Part shown: positions 1-7,387 of the stretch, piece by piece
Position numbering within the stretch: the stretch's first letter is position 1
Layout: every line of letters begins with the position of its first letter
The notes under the pieces: generated by a model
What the model saw: only the letters and a program-made list of their open reading frames with translations
Databases searched by the model: none
Told to the model about the DNA's origin: nothing
Position numbers and translations under genes: made by a program
Assembly: GCA_016235865.1 (NCBI GenBank)
Contig: JACRIK010000021.1
Location: forward strand, 161,226-225,225
Length of the DNA: 64,000 bases
Source: Planctomycetota bacterium
Lineage (GTDB): Bacteria; Planctomycetota; MHYJ01; JACQXL01
Direction: 5' to 3'

Positions 1-1904
1 GACGCAGGGCTCATAACGCCTGACGCATCGGCGCTGGTTAGCACCAATCGGCTGGCATTCCACAACTTATTACAAAAATTACGGCCGGATTCATAGGTTT
101 CATCCGATAGATTGATATCGCCGCCCAGGGGGATATTGGCCATAATGCCGAAGCGCAGGGCATCGGCGCTGTATTGGTCAATCAGGACCAGCGGGTCCGG
201 CGAATTGCCCAGCGACTTGCTCAGCTTCCGGCCTGAATTGTCACGGGCTATACCGTGGATATAGACATCCTTGAAAGGGGGCTTCCCGGTGAATTCAATC
301 CCGGCCATTATCATCCGGGACACCCAGAAAAAGATGATGTCCTTGCCGGAATTCAGGACGCTGGTCGGGTAAAAATATTTCAGGTCCTCGGTCTGTTTCG
401 GCCAGCCGAATACGGTAAAGGGCCAAAGCCAGGATGAAAACCAGGTGTCCAGCACGTCCGGGTCCTGAACCATTGAATCTCTTGAGCCGCATTTCGGGCA
501 CTTGGTCTTTTCTTTAGAAACTATCGGTGTAATATCAGATAAATTATTAATGGATCCTGAGGATATATCAAAATGTGACGGGGGTATAGATTTGCCTTCT
601 TTAAGTTCTTCGAATGGCGGATCCAAGTGAATATTTAATTCTGGATGACATTTCGCGCAATACCATACTGGTAATCGGTGTCCCCACCATAGTTGGCGCG
701 AGACGCACCAGTCCCGGATATTCTCCATCCAGTTAAGATAGGTCTTAGACCAGTGTTCCGGAAAGAATTTGACATCCCCGGACCGGACCGCCTTGATGGC
801 CGGTTCGGCCAGGGGTTTCATCTTGACAAACCATTGCAGGGACAAATAGGGCTCAATCATGGTATTGCAACGGTAGCAATGCCCGACCGCGTGCTGATAC
901 TTTTCCTGCTTTTCCAGCAGACCTTCATCGGTCAGCCGCTGGACAATCCGTTTGCGGCATTCCAGCCGGTCCAGGCCTTTGTATTCTCCGGCGTTCTCGG
1001 ACATCTTGCCGTCCGGCGCCAGGATGTTGATAGATTCCAGATTATGTTTTTGGCCCATCATAAAGTCGTTTGGGTCGTGGGCTGGGGTGACCTTGACCGC
1101 GCCGGAGCCGAAATCCTTTTCTACTATCTCATCGGCGATTATCTTGATTTCTCTGTTCATAATGGGCATAATCAGGGTCTGGCCAATAAGATTCTTGTAA
1201 CGCGGGTCGGTCGGATTGACCGCCACGGCCGTATCGCCCAGCATGGTCTCCGGCCGGGTCGTGGCCACGACCACGAACTTGTCCGGGTTATCTTTGAATG
1301 CATATCGAATCCAATACAGCCCGCCGGTGGTGTCCACATTCTCCACCTCTTCATCGGACAGGGCGGTCAGGCAGCGCGGACACCAGTTGACGATATAATT
1401 ACCCCGGTAAATCAGGCCCTTTTCATAGAGCCGGACAAAGACATCCTTGACCGCGGCCGAATAGGCCTCATCCATAGTGAATCTCAGGCGCGACCAGTCG
1501 CAGGAACAGCCCAGTTTCTTGAGCTGCTGGATGATGGTATCCCCGTATTGTTTCTTCCACTCCCAGACCCGCTCGACGAATTTGGTCCGTCCCAGTGCGT
1601 GCCGGGATGATTTATTCTTCTTTAGTTCTTTTTCCACCGCGTTCTGGGTGGCGATACCGGCGTGGTCTGTGCCTGGTACCCAGCAGGTTTCGAACCCCTG
1701 CATCCTCTTAAAACGCACCAGGATATCCTGGGGTGTCTCGTCCATGACATGGCCCATATGGAGAATCCCGGTCACATTCGGCGGGGGAATAACGATAGAG
1801 AAAGGTTTCTTGGGTTTATTCGGGCTGGACGAAAAATAGCCGTGCTCCTCCCAGAACTTATAAATCCGGTCTTCAACGGTCTTGGGATTATATGCGGTTT
1901 CCAT
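1..1904 (-). CDS. valS: Valyl-tRNA synthetase, C-terminal part cut by window edge
   Basis: Charges tRNA-Val with valine in the cytoplasm. Reading the minus strand from an ATG at 1904 gives METAYNPKTVEDRIYKFWEE, followed by the class I HIGH-type motif NVTGILHMGH (HMGH at residues 49-52) and, near residue 560, the KMSKS-type motif GRKLSKSLGN. The zinc-ribbon-like CAKCHPE / CPKCGS pairs and the WWGHRLPVWYC block are typical of ValS. About 634 codons are present of a usual ~880, so the anticodon-binding domain and C-terminal coiled coil lie to the left of the window. The frame is open to base 1. The opposite strand carries long open frames that are only shadows. No strong Shine-Dalgarno is seen before 1904. 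Confidence in the family is very high. Confidence 0.95.
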   Translation of the reverse strand, partial: METAYNPKTVEDRIYKFWEEHGYFSSSPNKPKKPFSIVIPPPNVTGILHMGHVMDETPQDILVRFKRMQGFETCWVPGTDHAGIATQNAVEKELKKNKSSRHALGRTKFVERVWEWKKQYGDTIIQQLKKLGCSCDWSRLRFTMDEAYSAAVKDVFVRLYEKGLIYRGNYIVNWCPRCLTALSDEEVENVDTTGGLYWIRYAFKDNPDKFVVVATTRPETMLGDTAVAVNPTDPRYKNLIGQTLIMPIMNREIKIIADEIVEKDFGSGAVKVTPAHDPNDFMMGQKHNLESINILAPDGKMSENAGEYKGLDRLECRKRIVQRLTDEGLLEKQEKYQHAVGHCYRCNTMIEPYLSLQWFVKMKPLAEPAIKAVRSGDVKFFPEHWSKTYLNWMENIRDWCVSRQLWWGHRLPVWYCAKCHPELNIHLDPPFEELKEGKSIPPSHFDISSGSINNLSDITPIVSKEKTKCPKCGSRDSMVQDPDVLDTWFSSWLWPFTVFGWPKQTEDLKYFYPTSVLNSGKDIIFFWVSRMIMAGIEFTGKPPFKDVYIHGIARDNSGRKLSKSLGNSPDPLVLIDQYSADALRFGIMANIPLGGDINLSDETYESGRNFCNKLWNASRLVLTSADASGVMSPA

Positions 1905-1977
1905 AAGCAGACATTCTATTTCGCCTCTACTCTGATGTCAAGAAAATCCCGCTGGGATAACTCCTGCCACTAAGTGC

Positions 1978-2056
1978 ACAACCCCCCGACCCCCTTTTCT
2001 AAGGGGGAGTGGTTAGTAAATTCCCCCTTAATAAAGGGGGATTAAGGGGGTTGTTA
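1978..2056. repeat. Dispersed palindromic CCCCCTT/AAGGGGG element
   Basis: The element begins ACAACCCCCCGACCCCC, carries CCCCCTTTTCTAAGGGGG and CCCCCTTAATAAAGGGGG hairpins, and ends GGGGGTTGTT, so its ends are inverted. A near copy lies at 4558-4621, and shorter relatives lie at 40367-40405, 45187-45220 and 45931-45973. The rest of 1905-2235 holds only a promoter-like site and a second hairpin. Confidence 0.85.
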
Positions 2057-2103
2057 GTGCTTTTGTGCCTTTGTAGCGACTCTTTTATTTCCCAAAATAA
2101 CTA

Positions 2104-2132
2104 TTGACCCCGTTAGTCATATTTGATATAAG
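2104..2132 (+). promoter_or_regulatory. Putative sigma70-type promoter for the ACT-domain gene
   Basis: TTGACC (2104-2109) and TATAAG (2127-2132) are separated by 17 bp, about 100 bp upstream of the ATG at 2236. It is a good match to the -35/-10 consensus, in a gap with no gene. Inference from sequence only. Confidence 0.5.
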
Positions 2133-2189
2133 GTCTTATATAATTCATTAATACGGAATAAAATAATCCCGCCATTCGGTGGGATCTAA

Positions 2190-2220
2190 GTCGCTGTAAG
2201 GGCTAAAGCCCAACAGCGAC
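2190..2220. repeat. Hairpin element, GTCGCTGT...ACAGCGAC
   Basis: Eight-base perfect arms GTCGCTGT (2190-2197) and ACAGCGAC (2213-2220) enclose an inner GGGC-TAAA-GCCC hairpin. It lies just before the ribosome-binding site of the ACT gene. The CGCTGT/ACAGCG arms recur at 27393-27425 and 36581-36616, so this is one member of a small hairpin family. Confidence 0.7.
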
Positions 2221-2235
2221 TAAGAGGAGGATATT

Positions 2236-2634
2236 ATGCCACAAGCGACAAAAGGTAAGGAATTACTGGTCACCACGCCCAACGCCATCGGCGCCTTGGG
2301 CACAGTCACCGGAGCCGTTTCCAAGGCCGGAGTGAATTTCATCACCATCTCCGCCTGGGGCGAGAAAGACAAGGGCTTCTTTCGGATGCTCACCTCGGAT
2401 AACGACAAGGCCGCGGCCGCGCTGAAAAATCTTGGCTACACCATTACCGAAACCGATGTTCTGCTGGTCAATCTCGGTAACAAACCCGGCACCTTCGCGC
2501 CTTTGGCCAGGAAGATTGGCGATGCCGGTATTGAGATTAACTACTGTTACGCCACGGCCTGGAGCTCCACGGCCGTCCTGGTGCTATCCACCAAGAACAA
2601 CAAAAAGGTCATGGATATCATTGCTGCCTCGTAG
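2236..2634 (+). CDS. Tandem ACT-domain protein
   Basis: A 132-residue soluble protein made of two ACT-like halves: residues ~8-68 (LLVTTPNAIGALGTVTGAVS, then ITISAW) and ~75-130 (VLLVNLGNKPGTFAPLARKI, then INYCYATAW). Each half has the beta-alpha-beta-beta-alpha-beta layout and the G-N-x-P-G-x-F/L loop of the ACT fold, which binds small molecules, usually amino acids. No catalytic domain is attached, so a free-standing regulator or amino-acid sensor is the likely role; the ligand is not apparent. The start follows a clear GAGGAG at 2223-2228. It stands alone between valS (divergent) and a GC-poor hypothetical gene. Confidence 0.85.
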   Translation: MPQATKGKELLVTTPNAIGALGTVTGAVSKAGVNFITISAWGEKDKGFFRMLTSDNDKAAAALKNLGYTITETDVLLVNLGNKPGTFAPLARKIGDAGIEINYCYATAWSSTAVLVLSTKNNKKVMDIIAAS

Positions 2635-2712
2635 AGTATGGGCAGGAAGAATGGCAGGGTGGAATAATAATTAAGTAAGATGTTTTCCGAACTCCGAGAG
2701 AGGAGAGGATTT

Positions 2713-3543
2713 ATGAAATTTATTATGATTACTACTTGGTGGGGACACTGGGATAATATACGAGGTGATTCTACATATTATAGTACAACAATGGTTCCAA
2801 GTAAGATAAAGAAAGAGGAAATATTAAAACTCCAAAACGTGGAAACGTTATTTATAAAAATACCAAGCGACAAAGATTTTATTACAGGATGTTGGACTGG
2901 CAAAACCACAAATTTCAGAGAGGAAATGCAAAGTGGGAAACCAATTATAAGGTTTGATGTAATTATTGGGCTGCGAGCCAGTTTTCCTACTCAATATCAG
3001 GACTTAAAAAGCGGTTGGTATTGTGAAGATTGGCAATCCAGTCCAGCAGTAGTAGAAGATAAATCTTTTGACCCGCCATTTTTTGATATTTTAAATACAA
3101 CTACTGACCATAAACACTTTGAAACTCATGCTTACCGTTTATTAAAAGTATTAGGATTACACACGCTGTATAAATTTCCGATGCAGGACCAAAGTGGTAA
3201 GTCAGATGGCTTCTTTGTTTTTAAGAGTCTGGCTGTTATTTTTGATATGACATTACGCAAGGATTTTGAGCAGGCCAAAAAAGTTCAGATGGAAAATTAT
3301 TGTGGCCAGCTAAAAAATGGAATGATTGAAATTATTAAAGGTGGTAAAAAGAGGGAATTTAATGTGGGGTCTAATGCAAGGCAAGTATGGATAATTACCA
3401 ATGGCTCCTCACGGGAAATCAGAACAATAGATGGTATTACGATAAAAGAAGTGCCCATAAAAAACATTATGGAACTTTATAGGAAAAGAATACAAGATGA
3501 TTTAGATGAGGCAGATTTTGAAAAGAAATTACTTGCCTTGTAA
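2713..3543 (+). CDS. Hypothetical protein, AT-rich
   Basis: A 276-residue protein that I do not recognise. The ATG at 2713 (MKFIMITTWWGHWDNIRGDS) is preferred over the upstream one at 2680 because AGAGGAGAGG sits just before it. It is rich in Lys, Ile, Phe and Trp with no signal peptide or membrane span. Aromatic-rich segments (WYCEDW, FDPPFFDI) suggest a compact globular protein. Its base composition is clearly more AT-rich than the flanking ACT and dinG genes, which fits recent acquisition. It is bounded on the right by 1 kb of tandem repeats. Function unknown. Confidence 0.7.
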   Translation: MKFIMITTWWGHWDNIRGDSTYYSTTMVPSKIKKEEILKLQNVETLFIKIPSDKDFITGCWTGKTTNFREEMQSGKPIIRFDVIIGLRASFPTQYQDLKSGWYCEDWQSSPAVVEDKSFDPPFFDILNTTTDHKHFETHAYRLLKVLGLHTLYKFPMQDQSGKSDGFFVFKSLAVIFDMTLRKDFEQAKKVQMENYCGQLKNGMIEIIKGGKKREFNVGSNARQVWIITNGSSREIRTIDGITIKEVPIKNIMELYRKRIQDDLDEADFEKKLLAL

Positions 3544-3638
3544 AAAACAATAGAATTCCGGCGCCGCCACACCGAATTATACCCCCATCCCCCTCACCCC
3601 TCCACTTCCTCCCCGGTATACCCTGTAGGGTAGCCCAG

Positions 3639-3990
3639 CCCCCGGTATAGATTAGCCCAGCCCCCGGTATGGAGTAGCCCAGCCCCAGGTATAGAGTAGC
3701 CCATCTCCCCCCATAGAGTAGTCCATACCCCGGTATGGAGTAGTCCATCTCCCCCTATGGAGCAGTTCAGCCCCCCGTATGGAGTAGCCCATCCCCTCCT
3801 ATGGAGTAGTCCATCCCCTCCTATGGGGGAGCCCACCACCCCCTGGGGGGATGCCCACCACCCCCCATAGGGTAGCCCTACTCCCCCCTGGGGGATACCC
3901 ACCACCCCCCATAGGGTAGCCCAGCACCCCCCAAGGGGATGTCCAGCACCTCACATAGGGATGCCCATACCCTCGTGGAGGGAAGCCCTA
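3639..3990. repeat. Direct tandem array, 22-bp unit, 16 copies
   Basis: Sixteen consecutive degenerate 22-bp units, typified by GGTATGGAGTAGCCCA flanked by C-runs, run without a break from 3639 to 3990; a partial first unit begins near 3611. Copies drift gradually (TAGCCCAG, TAGTCCAT, ATGCCCAC). Open frames through it on the minus strand are a by-product of the repeats. It fills most of the gap after the hypothetical gene. Confidence 0.9.
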
Positions 3991-4019
3991 TATTACCCTC
4001 CTAGGGTGGAAAGATTCCG

Positions 4020-4272
4020 CCTTAGAGCGGAAAGGCATCGCTAACAAGCGGAAAGTTCTTGCTAACAAGCGGAAAGTTCCCGCTAACAAGCGGAAGGTTC
4101 CCGCTAACAAGCGGAAAGTTCCCGCTAACAAGCGGAAAGTTCCCGCTAACAAGCGGAAGGTTCCCGCTAACAAGCGGAAAGTTCCCGCTAACAAGCGAAA
4201 AGTTCCCGCTAACAAGCGGAAAGTTCCCGCTAACAAGCGGAAAGGCATCGCTAACAAGCGGAAAAGTTCCGC
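4020..4272. repeat. Direct tandem array, 21-bp unit, 11 full copies
   Basis: Units begin CTAACAAGCGGAAAG at 4041, 4062, 4083, 4104, 4125, 4146, 4167, 4188, 4209, 4230 and 4251, exactly 21 bp apart, with a degenerate unit before 4041. The units just inside both ends carry GGCATCG in place of GTTCCCG, so the array is symmetrical at its edges. Because 21 is a multiple of three, several frames stay open (a seven-residue SGKFPLT repeat), but no start signal supports a gene. It is not a CRISPR, since there are no unique spacers. Confidence 0.93.
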
Positions 4273-4340
4273 CCCAAGGTGGTTTATTCACGTAACACCT
4301 TTAATTTTAGTGGGTTAGGGCGAATTTTCCCCTCGTTCCT

Positions 4341-4366
4341 GTCATTCCCGTGCAAACGGGAATCCA
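4341..4366. repeat. Short palindrome CATTCCCGTGCAAACGGGAAT
   Basis: ATTCCCGT/ACGGGAAT arms followed by CCAG. The form GTCATTCCCG..CGGGAATCC is a common dispersed palindrome in many bacteria. A partial inverted copy (CTGGATTCCTCCG) follows at 4380. Confidence 0.55.
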
Positions 4367-4428
4367 GTATTAAATTGTCTGGATTCCTCCGTTTTAGCAA
4401 GAGTTTAGTACCACCCTATCCGGGTAGC

Positions 4429-4538
4429 GGGGATAGGGTATAGTCCTCCACCCCATAGGGTATAGGGGGAGGGGGGATAGGGTATGGTCTCTCCCCCGAT
4501 AGGGTGTCCCCCTATAGGGGATAGGGTGGTTTTTCGGC
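4429..4538. repeat. Direct tandem array, 22-bp unit, 5 copies
   Basis: Five 22-bp units with core GGGGATAGGGTAT start at 4429, 4451, 4473, 4495 and 4517. It is a third array in the same 1.08-kb gene-free stretch (3544-4627), with the same unit length as the 3639-3990 array but a different sequence. Confidence 0.85.
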
Positions 4539-4557
4539 GCCATAAGGAATGTATTAG

Positions 4558-4621
4558 AACAACCCCCCGACCCCCTTTTCTAAGGGGGAGTAGGAAATTT
4601 TCCCTTTAATAAGGGGGAATG
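4558..4621. repeat. Second copy of the ACAACCCCCC palindromic element
   Basis: Near-identical to the left half of the element at 1978-2056 (AACCCCCCGACCCCCTTTTC, then CTAAGGGGGAG), followed by TTCCCTTTAATAAGGGGGA. It abuts the stop codon of the dinG-type gene at 4628. Confidence 0.85.
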
Positions 4622-4627
4622 TGAGAC

Positions 4628-6733
4628 CTACGACTCTATCATTACCGGGCATTTGGGCAATGCCTGGAGAAATAACTTGCCGTAGTTCTTGGTGACTATC
4701 CGGTTGTCCAGGATGACGATGATGCCCTTGTCGGTCTTGGTCCGGATAAGCCGTCCGAATCCCTGCCGGAGTTTCAGGATGGCCTCGGGCAGGAAATAGT
4801 TCTTGAATGAGTCCACGCCGTTGCGTTCCATCTCTTCCATCCGCGCCTCGACTAAGGGTTCGCCGGGCACAGGAAAGGGCAGTTTGGTGATGATGATGTT
4901 TTCCAGCGCCTCGCCCGGCACGTCCACGCCCTGCCAAAAGCTGTCCGCGCCGAGAATGACCGAGCCGATGTTGGCCCGGAATTCCTCGAGCATCTGGTGC
5001 CGGGGCATATCCTTGCCCTGCATATAGAGCGGGATGCCCTGGGCCATCAAGAGCGGATAAATCCGGTCGTGCACCCGGTGCATCAAGTCATAGCTGGTAA
5101 ACAGGACAAATGCCCGGCCGCGGCTGAGCTGGAGGTATTTCATTATCTTCTCGCTGGCTACGGGCTCGAAGTCGTCCTTCTTGTTCGGGTCCGGGGTGCC
5201 TGAGGTGATGTAGACCTTGACCTGTTTGGCGTAGTTAAAGGGCGAGTCCAGGATGATGTCCGCTGAATTCTCGATGCCCAGTGTGTCTTTAATGTATTTC
5301 AGCCCATCCTTCTTTGATGTAGATAATGTGGCGCTGGTAAAGATGGCGGACTTGACGGTTTCGGGTAATAGTATCTCCTTAATCAGGGTATTGACCTTGA
5401 GAGGCGCGCCCTGGAGCGTGACCCGGGGCTGGGCCCGCTTTTGCTTGGCCAGTTCGACCCAATATACCCCCACACCAATTCCATTGGTGTGGGGGTGAAC
5501 GGATTCGCCTGTGCCTGATTGCTTAATAAAGTTTTCCACCGCCTCGGCAAAGATGAGCGTCCGTTTGATAAAGGCGTCCAGTTCTATCTCGTCCACCTCC
5601 TTGGCCTTGGGCTTTTTCTTGCTCAACACAGATTTGAGTTCCTTGAGCGAAAAATGGAGCTTGACCAGGACCGGACTGAGGGTATTGGCCACGAAGTTCT
5701 TGCTCTTGACCCGTCCGTTCTCCGGCGCCTTGTGGTTGTGCCAGTACAGGACATCGTCAAAGAAGCTTAGCGCCGCCTCGTGCGCCTGCTCCACCAGTTC
5801 CTTACATTCGTTGGTTTTGGCAATGCGATGGGGAATAAACTGCAGGAATCCGGACTGCTTTTTGGGATTCCACAAAGAGCTGAGCAGGTAACTGACCTGG
5901 TAATTGGAGACATCCATGCCGAGGTGCTTTTGGGCCACGGATTCCAGCCGGTGCGCCTCGTCAATCACCACCATCTCGTAATTGGGCAGGAGGTTGACTT
6001 CATTTTCATAGCGCATGACCGCGTCAATCACCAGGAGCGGATGGTTGACCACCACGATATTGGCCAGCCACAGTTGGGACCGGGCCTTTTGATAGAAGCA
6101 CACCTCGTAGTAGCCGCATTTCTTGCCGGCGCAGTTGTCGCTCTCGGCGCATATCTTGTCCCAGACGCCGCTTGACGGCACCCAGTCGAATGAGGATAGC
6201 GAGCCATCCCACATACTGGCTGTTCGACCCCGGCGCGCATGGGGGGAGTTACAGCCAGTTGCCCCGCCGGATGGCGGGGACTGGTTGCGCTTGATGACTA
6301 ATCCATATATTCTTGCAAGTTCTTCTTTTTCCGCGATGAGCTCGAACAGCTCTGTCTGGTGGTCCAGTGCCTTGGCCAGCCGGCGCTGGCAGATGTAATT
6401 GGACCGGCCCTTGGCCAGCACTACCGTAAACTTATCCGGCAGGACGGTCTGGAGGAACGGAATGTCCTTATAGGCAATCTGTTCCTGGAGATTGATGGTA
6501 TTGGTGGAGACGATAACCGGCTTTTTGGTGGAGAGCGACTGATAGATGGCCGGGATAAGGTAAGCGAATGTCTTGCCGATGCCGGTGCCGGCCTCGACCA
6601 CCAGATGACGGTTCTGGTCTATGGCCTGGCAGATGCCTTCGAACATAGCCACCTGTTCGGGCCGGTATTCGTAGGCCGAGAATTTCTGGGCCAGCAGGCC
6701 CTCGGGCCCGAAGATGGCCTTGGTATCAAGCAT
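4628..6733 (-). CDS. dinG: DinG-family ATP-dependent DNA helicase
   Basis: A 701-residue superfamily 2 Fe-S helicase (XPD/DinG type) that unwinds DNA 5' to 3' during repair. Walker A EAGTGIGKT is at residues 47-55, the DEAH box (VIDEAHRLES) is near residue 256, and a cysteine set YICQRRL ... CAESDNC ... CGYYEVC fits the Fe-S domain. Helicase domain 2 is recognised from ILGADSFWQGVDVPGE and the C-terminal RQGFGRLIRTKTDKG. Two stretches look foreign to the family: residues ~148-184, inside the Fe-S domain, and ~412-423, where GC-rich palindromes are read in frame. ATG at 6733 is the natural start. It is single, with word arrays upstream. Confidence 0.92.
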   Translation of the reverse strand: MLDTKAIFGPEGLLAQKFSAYEYRPEQVAMFEGICQAIDQNRHLVVEAGTGIGKTFAYLIPAIYQSLSTKKPVIVSTNTINLQEQIAYKDIPFLQTVLPDKFTVVLAKGRSNYICQRRLAKALDHQTELFELIAEKEELARIYGLVIKRNQSPPSGGATGCNSPHARRGRTASMWDGSLSSFDWVPSSGVWDKICAESDNCAGKKCGYYEVCFYQKARSQLWLANIVVVNHPLLVIDAVMRYENEVNLLPNYEMVVIDEAHRLESVAQKHLGMDVSNYQVSYLLSSLWNPKKQSGFLQFIPHRIAKTNECKELVEQAHEAALSFFDDVLYWHNHKAPENGRVKSKNFVANTLSPVLVKLHFSLKELKSVLSKKKPKAKEVDEIELDAFIKRTLIFAEAVENFIKQSGTGESVHPHTNGIGVGVYWVELAKQKRAQPRVTLQGAPLKVNTLIKEILLPETVKSAIFTSATLSTSKKDGLKYIKDTLGIENSADIILDSPFNYAKQVKVYITSGTPDPNKKDDFEPVASEKIMKYLQLSRGRAFVLFTSYDLMHRVHDRIYPLLMAQGIPLYMQGKDMPRHQMLEEFRANIGSVILGADSFWQGVDVPGEALENIIITKLPFPVPGEPLVEARMEEMERNGVDSFKNYFLPEAILKLRQGFGRLIRTKTDKGIIVILDNRIVTKNYGKLFLQALPKCPVMIES
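5466..5496. repeat. Perfect palindrome inside dinG
   Basis: Fourteen-base perfect arms, ACCCCCACACCAAT and ATTGGTGTGGGGGT, with a 3-nt loop (TCC), lie within codons of the helicase and encode VHPHTNGIGVG in frame. The length is compatible with reading through. Confidence 0.85.
6255..6284. repeat. Palindrome inside dinG (GCCCCGCC/GGCGGGG)
   Basis: CCAGTTGCCCCGCC and GGCGGGGACTGG pair around GGAT. The stretch encodes QSPPSGGATG in the Fe-S domain, where the family has no such segment. CCCGCC-nnn-GGCGGG palindromes also occur in other genes here (36620s and 40610s). Confidence 0.75.
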
Positions 6734-6750
6734 AAATTAATTTCCGTAAG

Positions 6751-6827
6751 CCACAGATTGCACAGATTAATAAATAGAAATACTTAAATACGTATTAACC
6801 ACAGATGAACACAGATTACACGGATTA
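6751..6827. repeat. 9-bp word array, CACAGATT type
   Basis: CCACAGATTGCACAGATTA (6751-6769) and ACCACAGAT..ACACAGATTACACGGATTA (6798-6827) repeat a 9-bp word. The TAA stop of the gene at 6825 lies in the last word. Confidence 0.85.
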
Positions 6828-7352
6828 TTTTGATAGCGGTTCGATGTCTATGTCCGGTCCACCCCAATTACCAATAATAGCATCATTAAGTTTACTATTT
6901 TCGTATGACTCCATTTTCAAGTCATCCATAGTTTTCTTTATATCTACCATTAGTTCTCCTGGTGAATGAATACGGCTTTCTACTATAAGGCACGCGTTGG
7001 GTTGGTCATGACCGCAGTCTAAATCAACCTTAACTAATTTGCTTATAGAATTGTCTTCTTTCTTCCATTCCTTGTAATATTTTGTCCGGAATATTGCAGA
7101 CAGAATATTGGGTTTGTCTTTGGCGATGAATTGCCAAACGACATCTTCGTTTTCCACGCTATACAATTCAATATCGAAATCCATTTCGGTGTAGCCTTTT
7201 ATTCGGTGTGCAAATAAACCTCTTTCTTTACAGAGATTATCGATTAGTTTGTCTCTAAATTTAATAATGTTTTCCCAATCTATAAAGCCAACCCTGCAAG
7301 TAGTTATGTTGCCTTCTTTCCATGCCCAGAACATGTTTTTATTAAATGACAT
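6825..7352 (-). CDS. Hypothetical protein, AT-rich, flanked by inverted word arrays
   Basis: A 175-residue soluble protein with no family I recognise (starts MSFNKNMFWAWKEGN). There are no membrane spans; acidic and aromatic residues are scattered. It is noticeably AT-richer than dinG and the metalloprotease on either side. Inverted CACAGATT-type arrays lie on both sides (6751-6827 and 7369-7387), and its stop codon falls inside the array. This framing suggests an inserted cargo gene. A defence or toxin-related role cannot be excluded or supported from sequence. Confidence 0.65.
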   Translation of the reverse strand: MSFNKNMFWAWKEGNITTCRVGFIDWENIIKFRDKLIDNLCKERGLFAHRIKGYTEMDFDIELYSVENEDVVWQFIAKDKPNILSAIFRTKYYKEWKKEDNSISKLVKVDLDCGHDQPNACLIVESRIHSPGELMVDIKKTMDDLKMESYENSKLNDAIIGNWGGPDIDIEPLSK

Positions 7353-7368
7353 CTTTTGTAATCCTTAC

Positions 7369-7387
7369 AATCTGTGTCATCTGTGGC
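7369..7387. repeat. 9-bp word array, reverse orientation
   Basis: AATCTGTGTCATCTGTGG, two 9-bp words, is the reverse complement type of the array at 6798-6827. It ends directly at the stop codon of the metalloprotease gene (7388). Confidence 0.8.

Noticed and set aside
693-1610. A 305-codon plus-strand open frame
   Set aside because: It is opposite the valyl-tRNA synthetase frame, which has clear HIGH and KMSKS motifs; the plus-strand protein has no recognisable features.
4020-4272. CRISPR array or small repeat-protein gene
   Set aside because: Units are contiguous 21-mers without unique spacers. Open frames on both strands arise because 21 is divisible by three, and there is no start signal.
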